Source of the DNA: an uncultured Oscillospiraceae bacterium
Lineage (GTDB): Bacteria > Bacillota > Clostridia > Oscillospirales > Oscillospiraceae
Assembly (NCBI GenBank): GCA_944387015.1
Contig: CALXDH010000026.1
Span: 1-33,880, forward strand
Direction: 5' to 3'
Length of the DNA: 33,880 bases
The notes under the pieces are model-generated. The model searched no databases. It worked only from the letters and a program-made list of their open reading frames with translations, and was not told the DNA's origin. The position numbers and the translations under genes are program-made. How positions within the stretch are numbered: position 1 is the first letter of the stretch; each line of letters starts with the position of its first letter. Of this stretch, positions 15,670 to 23,735 are shown piece after piece.

Positions 15670-16488
15670 TTATCCGAGAATCAGCTCAAAGGCGATATTG
15701 AGTTCTTTCGGGGTGGACGCTACGTACCGGACTGTGTACGGATCCAGCTGCGTCACTCCGGGCAGGCGCAGGGCAGATCTGGCGCCCTGGTGCGTGGAAA
15801 GACACACCTCCAGCGTCAGCTGCTCCGGCAGCGCAGGCGGAGCATACGCGGCGGGATTTTCCTGGAACGCTGCGATTTGCCGCGCCACGGCCTCCTTGAT
15901 CTTTCTTGCTGCCTCCAGGGGATGGAGGTTGCGGGTGGAATTGCCCCGGCAGGTCTTCACCGGCAGCGCGGCGATCTGGGGGACCTCCTCCGCCGCCAGG
16001 CGGCAGATGGTCTCATCGCCGCTGATGAACAGGGAGGGGACGCCCAGGGCGGCTGCGTACAGGGAATTCATGGTAAACTCCGACATCAAACGGCCGTTGA
16101 CCTTTGCCCACTTTACCTTCTCGTGGTCCACGGTGTGGGCCAGAGGGCTGCCGTCGCTGCCGGCGGGGGCGTGGTAGCCGATGTAGAGGACGCCGCTGTA
16201 CGCGGCGCTGAGACCGGCCATCATGGAACCCGGGTGACAGGCCCAGCCCCGCATCAGCACGGTCTTTTCCGGCAGATCCAGATGGGAGATGTTCCGGGCG
16301 TTGCCGTGTCCGTCCCGTACCACCGGCAAATTTCCGGATTCCAGCACCGCCTCGCAGGCGGCGGCCACTTCCCGGGTCATTTGCGCCCGTGCCGCATCGT
16401 ATCCCTCCTGGCCCTCTTCCGTCTCGGACCAGAAAGTCACGTCGGTGATCCCCTCAATATCTGCGCTGATGAAGAATGTTTTCTCCAT
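15670..16488 (-). CDS. dppA: M55-family D-aminopeptidase (DppA)
   Basis: A 272-residue zinc peptidase. B. subtilis DppA forms a decamer and cleaves D-Ala-D-Ala and D-Ala-Gly-Gly. The N-terminal SADIEGITDV carries metal ligands Asp10 and Glu12, and the further blocks VVRDGHGNARN, LMRGW, GYHAPAGS, LAHTVDH and LFISGDETIC are family hallmarks. The length matches B. subtilis DppA (274). I chose ATG 16488 because AAGGAG lies seven bases before it; ATG 16494 is too close to that site. The gene is 23 bases after the P1-family gene. Confidence 0.93.
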   Translation of the reverse strand: MEKTFFISADIEGITDVTFWSETEEGQEGYDAARAQMTREVAAACEAVLESGNLPVVRDGHGNARNISHLDLPEKTVLMRGWACHPGSMMAGLSAAYSGVLYIGYHAPAGSDGSPLAHTVDHEKVKWAKVNGRLMSEFTMNSLYAAALGVPSLFISGDETICRLAAEEVPQIAALPVKTCRGNSTRNLHPLEAARKIKEAVARQIAAFQENPAAYAPPALPEQLTLEVCLSTHQGARSALRLPGVTQLDPYTVRYVASTPKELNIAFELILG

Positions 16489-16511
16489 AGCCATGCTCCT
16501 TTCCAATGCCC

Positions 16512-17555
16512 TTACAGAGGGGCTTCGTATTGCTCAAGAAACTCCCGCAGACCCATGTAGGTGTTTCCGCGGACGCCGGTGGTGGTCCGGGCATGGTATA
16601 GGGAGCTGACAATGGCCTCCTCCACGGCTTCCACCGCGGCTTCAAAGACCCAGTCGATATTCTCATCATAGAACATTTTGACGTTCAGAATGCTTTGCTT
16701 GCTGTAATGCGGCAGGTTGTTTGCGGTGGTAAAGGCGATGGCGATGTCGCCGCTGCCGTTTCCGCAGTAGGAACCCACCCGCCCCAGAGCGATCATGGAG
16801 CGCTTTGCCACCCGCTTGAGCTGCCGCTCATTGAGAGGAATGTCCGTTGCCAGGACGATGATGATGGAGCCGGTGTCCCGCCGGCAGCCGGCGGTGCATT
16901 TCCGGGTGTCGATGTGACGCCCGCCGATCACAAGATTTCCCGCCTCGCCGAAATTGGACATGACCAGGGCGCCCACCGTATAGTCGGTGCCGTCGATCTG
17001 CAGTGACCGGGAGGAAGAGCCGATGCCGCCTTTGAGCCCCAGGCATACCATGCCGGTCCCGCCGCCCACGGCGCCCTCGTCAAAGGTCTCTGTGGCGCTG
17101 CTGACTGCCTGCAGCACATCGTCTTCCCGGACGTGCAGGCCCCGGATGTCGTTGAGGCGGCCGTCGTTGCATTCCGTGACGATGCAGTTGACGGTTCCGG
17201 TATCGATGCCGATGTCCGGGTTTTGCTCCATCATGTATTTGACCATGGCGGTGAGGGCTGTGCCTGTGCTGAGGGTGTTGGTCAGGATGATGGGGGACTC
17301 GATGGTCCCCAGTTCCTCTACCTGCACGAGCCCTGTACTTTTCCCAAATCCGTTTATGACCGATACGCCGGCCATGACCTTTTCCTGGAAAAGGTTCCCG
17401 CCATGAGGCAGGATGGCGGTCACGCCGGTGTTGACCTCGCCTTTTTGAATGGTGACCTGCCCTACTTTTACGCCGGGAACGTCTGTGATGAGGTTCCGCC
17501 GTCCGGCCTTCCATTTGAATTGGATGTCCAAGCCGCTGTCGCTAGGCAATCCCAT
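16512..17555 (-). CDS. P1 (DmpA-like) N-terminal nucleophile aminopeptidase
   Basis: A 347-residue member of the DmpA/BapA family, which self-cleaves into two chains and removes N-terminal D-Ala, L- or beta-amino acids from short peptides. The autocleavage site is G229-S230 in DTGSIIIVLATDIPL, exactly the conserved block, so Ser230 should be the nucleophile. Other blocks are NLITDVPGVKVG, ALVMSNFGEAGNLVI and GRVGSYCGNGSGDIAIAF. ATG 17555 follows AAAGGAGC. It sits between the permease and dppA, consistent with processing imported peptides. Confidence 0.93.
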   Translation of the reverse strand: MGLPSDSGLDIQFKWKAGRRNLITDVPGVKVGQVTIQKGEVNTGVTAILPHGGNLFQEKVMAGVSVINGFGKSTGLVQVEELGTIESPIILTNTLSTGTALTAMVKYMMEQNPDIGIDTGTVNCIVTECNDGRLNDIRGLHVREDDVLQAVSSATETFDEGAVGGGTGMVCLGLKGGIGSSSRSLQIDGTDYTVGALVMSNFGEAGNLVIGGRHIDTRKCTAGCRRDTGSIIIVLATDIPLNERQLKRVAKRSMIALGRVGSYCGNGSGDIAIAFTTANNLPHYSKQSILNVKMFYDENIDWVFEAAVEAVEEAIVSSLYHARTTTGVRGNTYMGLREFLEQYEAPL

Positions 17556-17602
17556 GTTTGTGCTCCTTTCCGTGCTTTCCTTGCGGCAGGGAGGCTGTCC
17601 CG

Positions 17603-18979
17603 TTATGCCTGCCGTTCTTTTTTCAGCTTTGCGTCAAAGATAAAGTAAACGACGGCGCCGATGGCCGGGACCACCAGGCCGATAATGGAGGTGAGGGGAT
17701 CTTCGATGAGGGTATTGAGCATCAAGGCCGCAAACAAGATGACGCTCAGGACCACGGTGACGGGATAGCCCCATGCCTTGTAGGGACGCTCCATGTTCGG
17801 GAACTTTTTGCGGTAGATGATCACGGCAATGACCACCAGGGTGTTGAACACCATTCCGGAGAACACCACCAGGGAGGTCAGCTGATCCAGGTTTCTCAGC
17901 AGCACCAGAATGATGGAGATGATCGCCTGCCAGATCAGAGCGTTGGTGGGGACCTGATACTTGGGAGAGAGCTTGGCCTGGCTCTTGAAGAAATGTCCCT
18001 CCACGGCCATGGCGTAATAGTAGCGGGCAAAGCTGATGATCATGCCGTTCAGGGAGCCGAACATGGCGATCAGCATGGCGGCAAGCACCAGCGCGCCGCC
18101 CAGGCTGCCGAAGACCCGCTTGGCGACCTCGGTGCCGAGGTAGAGGTTGTCACTGTTGATCATGGAGACCACCTCGTCATAGGGCAGCACCTTATAGATC
18201 GCCAGGTTGAACAGCGCATAGAGAATGGTGATGGAGCCGATACCGAAGATCAGGGCTCTGGGCAGATTCTTTTCCGGCTTTTTGATCTCCTCCGCCACGG
18301 AGTTCACGTTGGTCCAGCCCTCGTAGGCCCACAAAGTGGCCACGGTGGCGAATGCGATGGTTCGGATGGCACCGCCGATGCCGCCTTCAAAGCCTCCCTG
18401 GGGGATGATGCTCAGGTCGGGGTTCTGGTCGCCCATAATCAGCGCGCCGGCGATGATGAGGACGATGGGAATGAGCTTGGCCACCAGGGACACGTTCTGC
18501 AAAATCGCACCGGCCTTGATGCCGAAGCAGTTGTACGCCGTCAGAGCGATGATCAAAAGGATGGCGATGATCTTGATGGTCCACTCAGAGAAACTGAAGT
18601 AGCTTTGCAGCGTGGTGGGCAAGGCGATGGCCACGGCGGCCAGGGAGCCTGCGCCGCTGAGCAGCCAGCTGGTAAACCCAAACATATATCCTACCACCGG
18701 GTGATAGGCCTTGTCCAGGTAGACGACCATACCGCCGGCGGCGGGATCACACGCGCCCAATTCGGCAAAGCACAGTCCGCCCAGAATGGAGACCACGCCG
18801 CCCACGATCCAGCATAAAAGCGCCAGACCCATGTTCATATTGGTCCGCTGCAATACATAGGACCCCAAATAGAAAATACCGGAACCCACGACGATACCGG
18901 CGATGATGCCGATGCCGCCGAACAAGCCCATGTCCCGTTTCAAAGTGACCTTTTCGGGACTTTCGTTTTTGCTTCCCAT
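17603..18979 (-). CDS. APC-superfamily amino-acid permease
   Basis: A 458-residue membrane protein with about 12 hydrophobic segments. The first helix has the APC hallmark GIVVGSGIF (Gly32-Phe36), and LCFAELGA, WAYEGWTNVNSVAEEIKKPEKNLPRAL (the classic WxYxGW..xN...E.kxP..n.P) occur further on. The closest relatives I recall are LAT/SteT-type exchangers. As the first gene of the operon it probably imports or exchanges the amino acid or small derivative handled by the hydrolases. ATG 18979 follows AAAGGAG; an extension to 19045 would run through the sigma-54 promoter. Confidence 0.92.
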   Translation of the reverse strand: MGSKNESPEKVTLKRDMGLFGGIGIIAGIVVGSGIFYLGSYVLQRTNMNMGLALLCWIVGGVVSILGGLCFAELGACDPAAGGMVVYLDKAYHPVVGYMFGFTSWLLSGAGSLAAVAIALPTTLQSYFSFSEWTIKIIAILLIIALTAYNCFGIKAGAILQNVSLVAKLIPIVLIIAGALIMGDQNPDLSIIPQGGFEGGIGGAIRTIAFATVATLWAYEGWTNVNSVAEEIKKPEKNLPRALIFGIGSITILYALFNLAIYKVLPYDEVVSMINSDNLYLGTEVAKRVFGSLGGALVLAAMLIAMFGSLNGMIISFARYYYAMAVEGHFFKSQAKLSPKYQVPTNALIWQAIISIILVLLRNLDQLTSLVVFSGMVFNTLVVIAVIIYRKKFPNMERPYKAWGYPVTVVLSVILFAALMLNTLIEDPLTSIIGLVVPAIGAVVYFIFDAKLKKERQA

Positions 18980-19028
18980 AAAGTACTCCTTTCTGCACAC
19001 AAAAAATGGAAGTTCCGAATAAAGAAAA

Positions 19029-19044
19029 AGCAAAAAACATGCCA
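19029..19044 (-). promoter_or_regulatory. Sigma-54 (-24/-12) promoter of the D-peptide operon
   Basis: The minus strand reads TGGCATGTTTTTTGCT, against the consensus TGGCACGnnnnTTGCW: one mismatch, exact spacing. Transcription would start near 19019, giving a 40-base leader to the permease ATG at 18979. The divergent gene encodes a sigma-54 activator, which is strong supporting context. Confidence 0.85.
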
Positions 19045-19113
19045 TGTTCTTCCGGCGAAAAATGGGGGATTTTCCCGCGGATTCTACTGGAACGAAAGAA
19101 ATGGGTTCACAAT

Positions 19114-19130
19114 AAGATGGATTTAATCTT
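19114..19130. promoter_or_regulatory. Candidate activator-binding palindrome
   Basis: AAGAT, seven bases, ATCTT. It lies 70-100 bases upstream of the -24/-12 element, where an enhancer site is expected, and overlaps the -35 of the activator's own promoter, which would allow self-repression. Confidence 0.4.
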
Positions 19131-19157
19131 GTTTTATCCTATTTATTACGATATAAT
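19129..19157 (+). promoter_or_regulatory. Sigma-A promoter of the sigma-54 activator gene
   Basis: TTGTTT (19129-19134), 17 bases, TATAAT (19152-19157). Predicted start near 19164. Confidence 0.7.
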
Positions 19158-19198
19158 TTGGAGCAAATCCGGGAGGGACCACAGGGGAGCGGGCGCAT

Positions 19199-21196
19199 AT
19201 GAAGCAGGCTATCATTCTTTATCGAAACGAAGAAAACATCGAGGCGATCAATTTTATCCAGAAAAATTTCGAGGAGATTTTCGGACAGTATATATCCTTC
19301 AGCAATTACTACCTGACCCGGCTGGATCCCCATACGATCCTCAAGGCGGACGCGTTTCTTGTGAGGGATGAGAGCATTTTGCAGGAAGCCAAGGCGTTCG
19401 TGGATGATTTTTCAAAAATGATCAAAATCAACCGCAGCCCTGCCCGGGAGTCCCTGAAGCAGATCTCCTCCATTCCGGCAGGATCCAATGTGCTGCTGGT
19501 CAACGACTGCTATGAGAGTGCGCTGAATACGGTCTATTCGTTCTATGAGATCGGCGTCAGCCACATCAATTTCATCCCCTACGACAGCACGCTGGCCCGT
19601 ACCGGTATTTACGACCAGCTGGAAATCGCCGTCACGCCCTCGGAACCCCATCTGGTCCCGCCCCACATCAAGACTGTGATCGACATCGGTTACCGGCGGG
19701 TCAGCTTTGATACCATGTTCAAGCTGATGCAGCTTTTGGATCTGGACGTGGGGATCGTCAACCGGAATTTGCAGCGGCATATCCATTCGGTGGTGGAGTC
19801 CAACGAGGGGTTTCACGCCAATTATGTCTACGGGTATTTGAAATCCGAAATGCTCAGCAATGTGGTCAACAGCAGTGAGAATGGAATGCTCCTGACCGAC
19901 AGCTTCTTCCGTCCGGTATATGCCAACCGTCAGGCGCTGAAGATCTTCCAGGCGGTCAATAAGAATCACATTCAGATCACGGATTACCTTCCACCGGAGC
20001 GTCTGCGTGCGCAGGAGCAGGTGGAAGAGCCGGTGATGATCAACGGCGACGCATACGGCCTGGAGAAAAACGCCATCCGGCTGATGGATGACGTGGTGGG
20101 ATACTGCATGATCTTCCAGGACTACGGAAAGACCCGGGCCCAGAGCCTGCTGATGAAGCGGACCGGGTTTGCGGCCAAGTATCAGTTCAAGGACATTGTG
20201 TGTGAGTCCCGGGAGATGGCCCAGGTCATTGATACGGCCCGGCAGATCGCCGAGGCGGACGACACCATCCTCATCAGCGGGGAAAGCGGTACGGGAAAAG
20301 AACTTCTGGCACAGTCCATCCATAATGCGTCCCGCCGGCGGAAGGGCCCGTTTATCGCCATCAACTGCGCGGCTCTTCCGGATGCGCTGCTGGAGAGCGA
20401 GCTGTTCGGCTATGAGCCCGGTTCCTTTACCGGAGCAAGTTCTCACGGAAAGAAGGGCCTTTTTGAACTTGCCATGCACGGCACGCTCTTCCTGGATGAG
20501 ATCGGCGAGATCTCTCCCAAATTTCAGGCCAGTTTTCTGCGTGCCATTCAGGAGCGCCAGATCATTCGGGTGGGCGGAAAGGAGCTCATCGACATCGATG
20601 TGCGTTTTATCACCGTGACGAATCAGGACCTGCGGCAAAAGGTGAAAGACGGGACCTTCCGCAGCGACCTCTTCTTCCGGCTCAATGTGCTGCCGCTGAC
20701 GATCCCTCCGCTGCGCCGGCGGAAAGCAGACATCCCCGCGCTGCTGAAATATTTTCTCCGGGAGGATTACCGGAATGTCACCCAGGCAGAGCTGGCCTTT
20801 CTGGATCAGTACAGCTGGCCCGGAAACGTCCGGGAGCTGGAGAACGTATGCACATTTTATAAGACCATGCACCGGTTTCCGGAGTACCTTTTTGCCGACA
20901 CCCCGGAAGAGGCACCCCGCCGAGGCCCGGATGACGGCAGTCGGGAGATCCTGAAGCTCATCCAGGAGAATACCTGCCCGGCACACGGTATCGGAAGGGC
21001 CAGTCTCATCTATCAGCTGAAAAGCAGGAACTGTCTGCTCAGTGACCGGTCTTTGCGCCAGATTCTGGAGGATCTGCGCCGGAAAGGGCTCATCACCGTG
21101 AAACCGGGCCGCTGCGGTGCGCAGATCACAGAGCAGGGATCGGCGTATCTCCGTACCTTCCCGCCAGAGAGTGAAAGCACGGAAAACCGCTGGTGA
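19199..21196 (+). CDS. Sigma-54-dependent transcriptional activator with PrpR-like sensor, PAS and winged-helix tail
   Basis: A 665-residue enhancer-binding protein. Residues 1-200 look like a PrpR_N-type sensor, 215-310 like a PAS domain (NGMLLTDSFFRPVYANRQALKIF), and 330-560 are the AAA+ domain with Walker A GESGTGKE (361-368), GSFTGA loop (408-413) and Walker B TLFLDE (429-434). GSFTGA is an allowed variant of GAFTGA. The usual Fis helix-turn-helix is replaced by residues 582-652, which resemble a winged helix (REILKLIQE ... SLRQILEDLRRKGLITVKPG ... ITEQGSAYL). It is divergent from the operon with the -24/-12 promoter, so it most likely activates that operon. The ligand is unknown. Confidence 0.92.
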   Translation: MKQAIILYRNEENIEAINFIQKNFEEIFGQYISFSNYYLTRLDPHTILKADAFLVRDESILQEAKAFVDDFSKMIKINRSPARESLKQISSIPAGSNVLLVNDCYESALNTVYSFYEIGVSHINFIPYDSTLARTGIYDQLEIAVTPSEPHLVPPHIKTVIDIGYRRVSFDTMFKLMQLLDLDVGIVNRNLQRHIHSVVESNEGFHANYVYGYLKSEMLSNVVNSSENGMLLTDSFFRPVYANRQALKIFQAVNKNHIQITDYLPPERLRAQEQVEEPVMINGDAYGLEKNAIRLMDDVVGYCMIFQDYGKTRAQSLLMKRTGFAAKYQFKDIVCESREMAQVIDTARQIAEADDTILISGESGTGKELLAQSIHNASRRRKGPFIAINCAALPDALLESELFGYEPGSFTGASSHGKKGLFELAMHGTLFLDEIGEISPKFQASFLRAIQERQIIRVGGKELIDIDVRFITVTNQDLRQKVKDGTFRSDLFFRLNVLPLTIPPLRRRKADIPALLKYFLREDYRNVTQAELAFLDQYSWPGNVRELENVCTFYKTMHRFPEYLFADTPEEAPRRGPDDGSREILKLIQENTCPAHGIGRASLIYQLKSRNCLLSDRSLRQILEDLRRKGLITVKPGRCGAQITEQGSAYLRTFPPESESTENRW

Positions 21197-21304
21197 CAAA
21201 GCAAGTCAAAAGATCAGGCCCCGGCCTCAGAACAGGTACGGGGACTGTGAAATCGTACCATGAAGACATTTGAAAATGCAAGGATGTCGGGAAGTGCTTC
21301 CAAA

Positions 21305-21354
21305 GTCCACGAACAACGCCCGCCGGAGATCTCCGGCGGGCGTTGTTCGTGGAC
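21305..21354. terminator. Perfect 50-bp palindrome between convergent genes
   Basis: Both 25-base arms are exact complements with no spacer, centred on GAGATCTC. The GC core with GTTGTT-type tails resembles a bidirectional terminator for the activator (+) and the MerR gene (-), but the T tracts are interrupted. Confidence 0.75.
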
Positions 21355-21413
21355 AGAAGAAAAGTTCCGGCAGAACCAGAGGGGCGAGGCAGGGGGGATG
21401 CGGCAGGCGCGGT

Positions 21414-21812
21414 TTATTCCCGGGGCAGGAGGTTGCTGACATAGGGACGCCTTCCCGCCAGGACATCGTCGTAGAATGCCTGCTTTTGATCCACGTAGTC
21501 CACCGCTCCCTGGAGCAGGGCAATTTGCTCCAGCAGCACTTGGCGCTTTTGCGCCAGAATGACCTTGCGCTCGGGAATGGAATCTTTGCCCTGGAGGCAC
21601 AGCTGTACATAATGGCGCATCTCCTGGATGCTGAGCCCGCAGCGCTTCAGACAGCTCAGACTCTCGATCCAGGCGACGTCCTGCTCGTCAAATACCCGGC
21701 GGTTGCCGCTGTCTCGCTTCACATTGGGTACCAGACCCTGATTGCAGTAAAACTTGAGAGCCTCGTAAGTCATTCCTGTTTTCTCACAGACAGCTTTCAT
21801 GGAATAGAGCAT
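21414..21812 (-). CDS. MerR-family regulator
   Basis: A 132-residue regulator. The N-terminal winged helix reads MKAVCEKTGMTYEALKFYCNQGL, with GNRRVFDEQDVAWIESLSCLKRCGLSIQEM, a standard MerR layout, followed by a coiled-coil dimer helix (about 80-125). No paired metal-binding cysteines are seen at the C-terminus, so it is closer to the AdhR/stress-type than to MerR or CueR. ATG 21812 follows GGAGG; longer in-frame starts run through the MerR-type operator. It is divergent from the aldo/keto reductase, which it probably controls. Confidence 0.9.
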   Translation of the reverse strand: MLYSMKAVCEKTGMTYEALKFYCNQGLVPNVKRDSGNRRVFDEQDVAWIESLSCLKRCGLSIQEMRHYVQLCLQGKDSIPERKVILAQKRQVLLEQIALLQGAVDYVDQKQAFYDDVLAGRRPYVSNLLPRE

Positions 21813-21852
21813 AGTGCGTCCTCCGCATTCCTGAAAAAATTGAAAATTCCCC

Positions 21853-21883
21853 TTGACCGGTAGTAACAACCGGATGCTACCAT
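21853..21883 (+). promoter_or_regulatory. MerR-type promoter with 19-bp spacer and dyad operator
   Basis: TTGACC (21853-21858), a 19-base spacer and TACCAT (21878-21883). The long spacer holds the inverted repeat GGTAGTA-N9-TGCTACC, as in promoters that MerR proteins untwist. It drives the aldo/keto reductase. Confidence 0.8.
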
Positions 21884-21951
21884 GAAGCATATCACAGGCG
21901 TTTCTTTTCTGCAAGGGGCGGCTGTAGAAAGAATAACGGAGGAATTTGAAC

Positions 21952-22836
21952 ATGGAATCTTTGATGCTTTCAAACGGTGTGAAGATGCCCGTTTTGGGGT
22001 ATGGCGTGTATCAGGTGGCGGCGGAGGAATGCGAGCGGTGCGTATTGGATGCACTGAAGGTGGGGTACCGATCTCTGGACACCGCGCAGAGTTACTTCAA
22101 TGAGGCTCAGGTGGGCAGTGCCATGCGGAAATCCGGTGTGCCCCGGGAAGAGATCTTCCTCACGACCAAGGTGTGGGTAGAGCACTATGGCTATGAAGCC
22201 GCCAAGGCGTCGGTGCTGGAATCCATGGAGAAGCTGCAGACGGACTATTTGGATCTGGTGCTGCTCCACCAGCCCTTTGGCGACTACTACGGAGCCTACC
22301 GGGCGCTGGAGGACCTGTACATCCAGGGCAGGGTGCGGGCCATCGGCGTATCCAATTTCTACCCGGACCGGTTGGTAGACCTGGCATCCTTTGCCCATAT
22401 CCGTCCCATGGTCAACCAAGTGGAGATCCATCCCTACCACCAGCAGGCGGAGGCAAAGACCTGGATGGAAAAGTACAGTGTGCAGGCAGAGGCTTGGGCA
22501 CCCTTCGGCGAGGGCCGCGGGGGTCTATTTACGGATCCGGTTCTTCTGGAAATCGGCAGACGGTACGGAAAATCCGCCGCTCAGGTAGTACTGCGGTGGC
22601 ACCTGCAGCGGGGTGTGGTGGTCATTCCCAAATCTACGCATGTGGAGCGAATGCGGGAAAACTTCGATGTGTTCGACTTTGCGCTCAGTGATGCTGATAT
22701 GACAGCTATCGCGGCGCTGGATAAAAAGAAAAGCGCGTTTTTTTCTCATCAGGACCCCAATATGGTGGAATGGTTCGTTCGGATGGTGGAGGAACGGAGC
22801 AGTAAGGGGAGCGCCGCAGCTGAGTCCCAAAGCTGA
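21952..22836 (+). CDS. Aldo/keto reductase
   Basis: A 294-residue NAD(P)H-dependent reductase of carbonyl compounds. The catalytic tetrad is Asp43, Tyr48, Lys73 and His106 (SLDTAQSYFNE, TTKVW, LLHQP). GRVRAIGVSNF, MVNQVEIHPY and VVIPKSTHVERMREN are AKR signatures; the last binds the cofactor. ATG 21952 follows GGAGG by nine bases; the TTG two codons earlier is less likely. With the divergent MerR gene it resembles the AdhR-type aldehyde/electrophile response of other Firmicutes; the inducer is inference. Confidence 0.94.
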   Translation: MESLMLSNGVKMPVLGYGVYQVAAEECERCVLDALKVGYRSLDTAQSYFNEAQVGSAMRKSGVPREEIFLTTKVWVEHYGYEAAKASVLESMEKLQTDYLDLVLLHQPFGDYYGAYRALEDLYIQGRVRAIGVSNFYPDRLVDLASFAHIRPMVNQVEIHPYHQQAEAKTWMEKYSVQAEAWAPFGEGRGGLFTDPVLLEIGRRYGKSAAQVVLRWHLQRGVVVIPKSTHVERMRENFDVFDFALSDADMTAIAALDKKKSAFFSHQDPNMVEWFVRMVEERSSKGSAAAESQS

Positions 22837-22931
22837 TAAAGCAGCGGTATTTTTGAGGGAGGGCTTCTGAAAAGTGGGCCGCGGGCCGTTCCAGTGCGTT
22901 ATTGATTAAGTAGTACCTCTGTAAAATAGAC

Positions 22932-22968
22932 GAAGCAGGATAAGCCCGATACGGGCTTATCCTGCTTC
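22932..22968. terminator. Bidirectional terminator between the reductase and the prenyltransferase gene
   Basis: A perfect 17-bp stem (GAAGCAGGATAAGCCCG and complement) with a three-base loop, lying between convergent genes; T-rich on the minus-strand side. Confidence 0.8.
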
Positions 22969-22977
22969 CACAAATGG

Positions 22978-23619
22978 TTAACCGCCTAATGTCACATCTT
23001 GCTTTTGATACCATTGCAGTGCTTCAAAAAAGTCCTCTGGCTGAAAATCAGGCCATAGACGATCCACAACAAAGAAATCGGCATAGACGGATTGTACAGG
23101 CAAAAAACCGGATAATCGACGCATACCACCCCAACGAATGATCAAATCAACTCGTGATATATCATGAGAATGAAGCTCGCTGCAAATTTTCGGACGATGA
23201 TTACCGGGATTATTTAATTCCCCAAGATCCCATTCCCATCCATAGTTAACAAGGAAATTGACACGAATGCCGCCGCCGTTCAAGTCCCTGCGGGTTGTAT
23301 AGGGCAGCAGCTGTTTAGGAAATGTAGGTGCATCCTTGTTCCCGATTACAAGGAGTGAAACGGGTTCAGAAGCTATCAGGTTTACCGCTTCAACACATGC
23401 CTCAGAAAAAGCTTTGACCTGTTCAGGAGGCCGTCCGCAGTTATCGGTGGTAAACCCATAATAAGTGATTTCCTGGACTCCTGCAGTTCTTGCCAGCCTC
23501 AATAAATCCAATCCCGGCGTCAGGCCATGTGCATAGCCATCCTTTTTCTGCAATCCTGCGCGCTTGGCCCAGCGCCGGTTTCCGTCCGGGATAATCCCGA
23601 TATGTTTTGGGATTCGCAT
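22978..23619 (-). CDS. Short cis-prenyltransferase (undecaprenyl diphosphate synthase family), divergent
   Basis: A 213-residue member of the UppS family. The N-terminal [15 protein letters not shown] holds the catalytic Asp12 (usual form IIMDGNGRWA). The C-terminal [22 protein letters not shown] and [16 protein letters not shown] match the RxGGExRLSNF.. and WPDF blocks that bind the homoallylic substrate. It is 30-40 residues shorter than typical UppS, and TGG is WGG. It is AT-richer than its neighbours and has a weak ribosome site. It is probably a second, non-housekeeping copy making another prenyl diphosphate; transfer is likely. Confidence 0.8.
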   Translation of the reverse strand: MRIPKHIGIIPDGNRRWAKRAGLQKKDGYAHGLTPGLDLLRLARTAGVQEITYYGFTTDNCGRPPEQVKAFSEACVEAVNLIASEPVSLLVIGNKDAPTFPKQLLPYTTRRDLNGGGIRVNFLVNYGWEWDLGELNNPGNHRPKICSELHSHDISRVDLIIRWGGMRRLSGFLPVQSVYADFFVVDRLWPDFQPEDFFEALQWYQKQDVTLGG

Positions 23620-23735
23620 ATAATCATCTTCTTTTTTGCCTAGTATTTCTTTTCCGTGTTATGGCTATACATCCAAAACATAAAATCAGTAGCATTCTTA
23701 ATTTTCTTAATTTATTTAGGGGAACTTTATGTTTT

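Noticed and set aside
23607-23735. Coding region upstream of the macrodomain relic
   Set aside because: The frame is open, but it overlaps the prenyltransferase start and its composition (Phe/Leu-rich from AT-rich DNA) does not match the family N-terminus.
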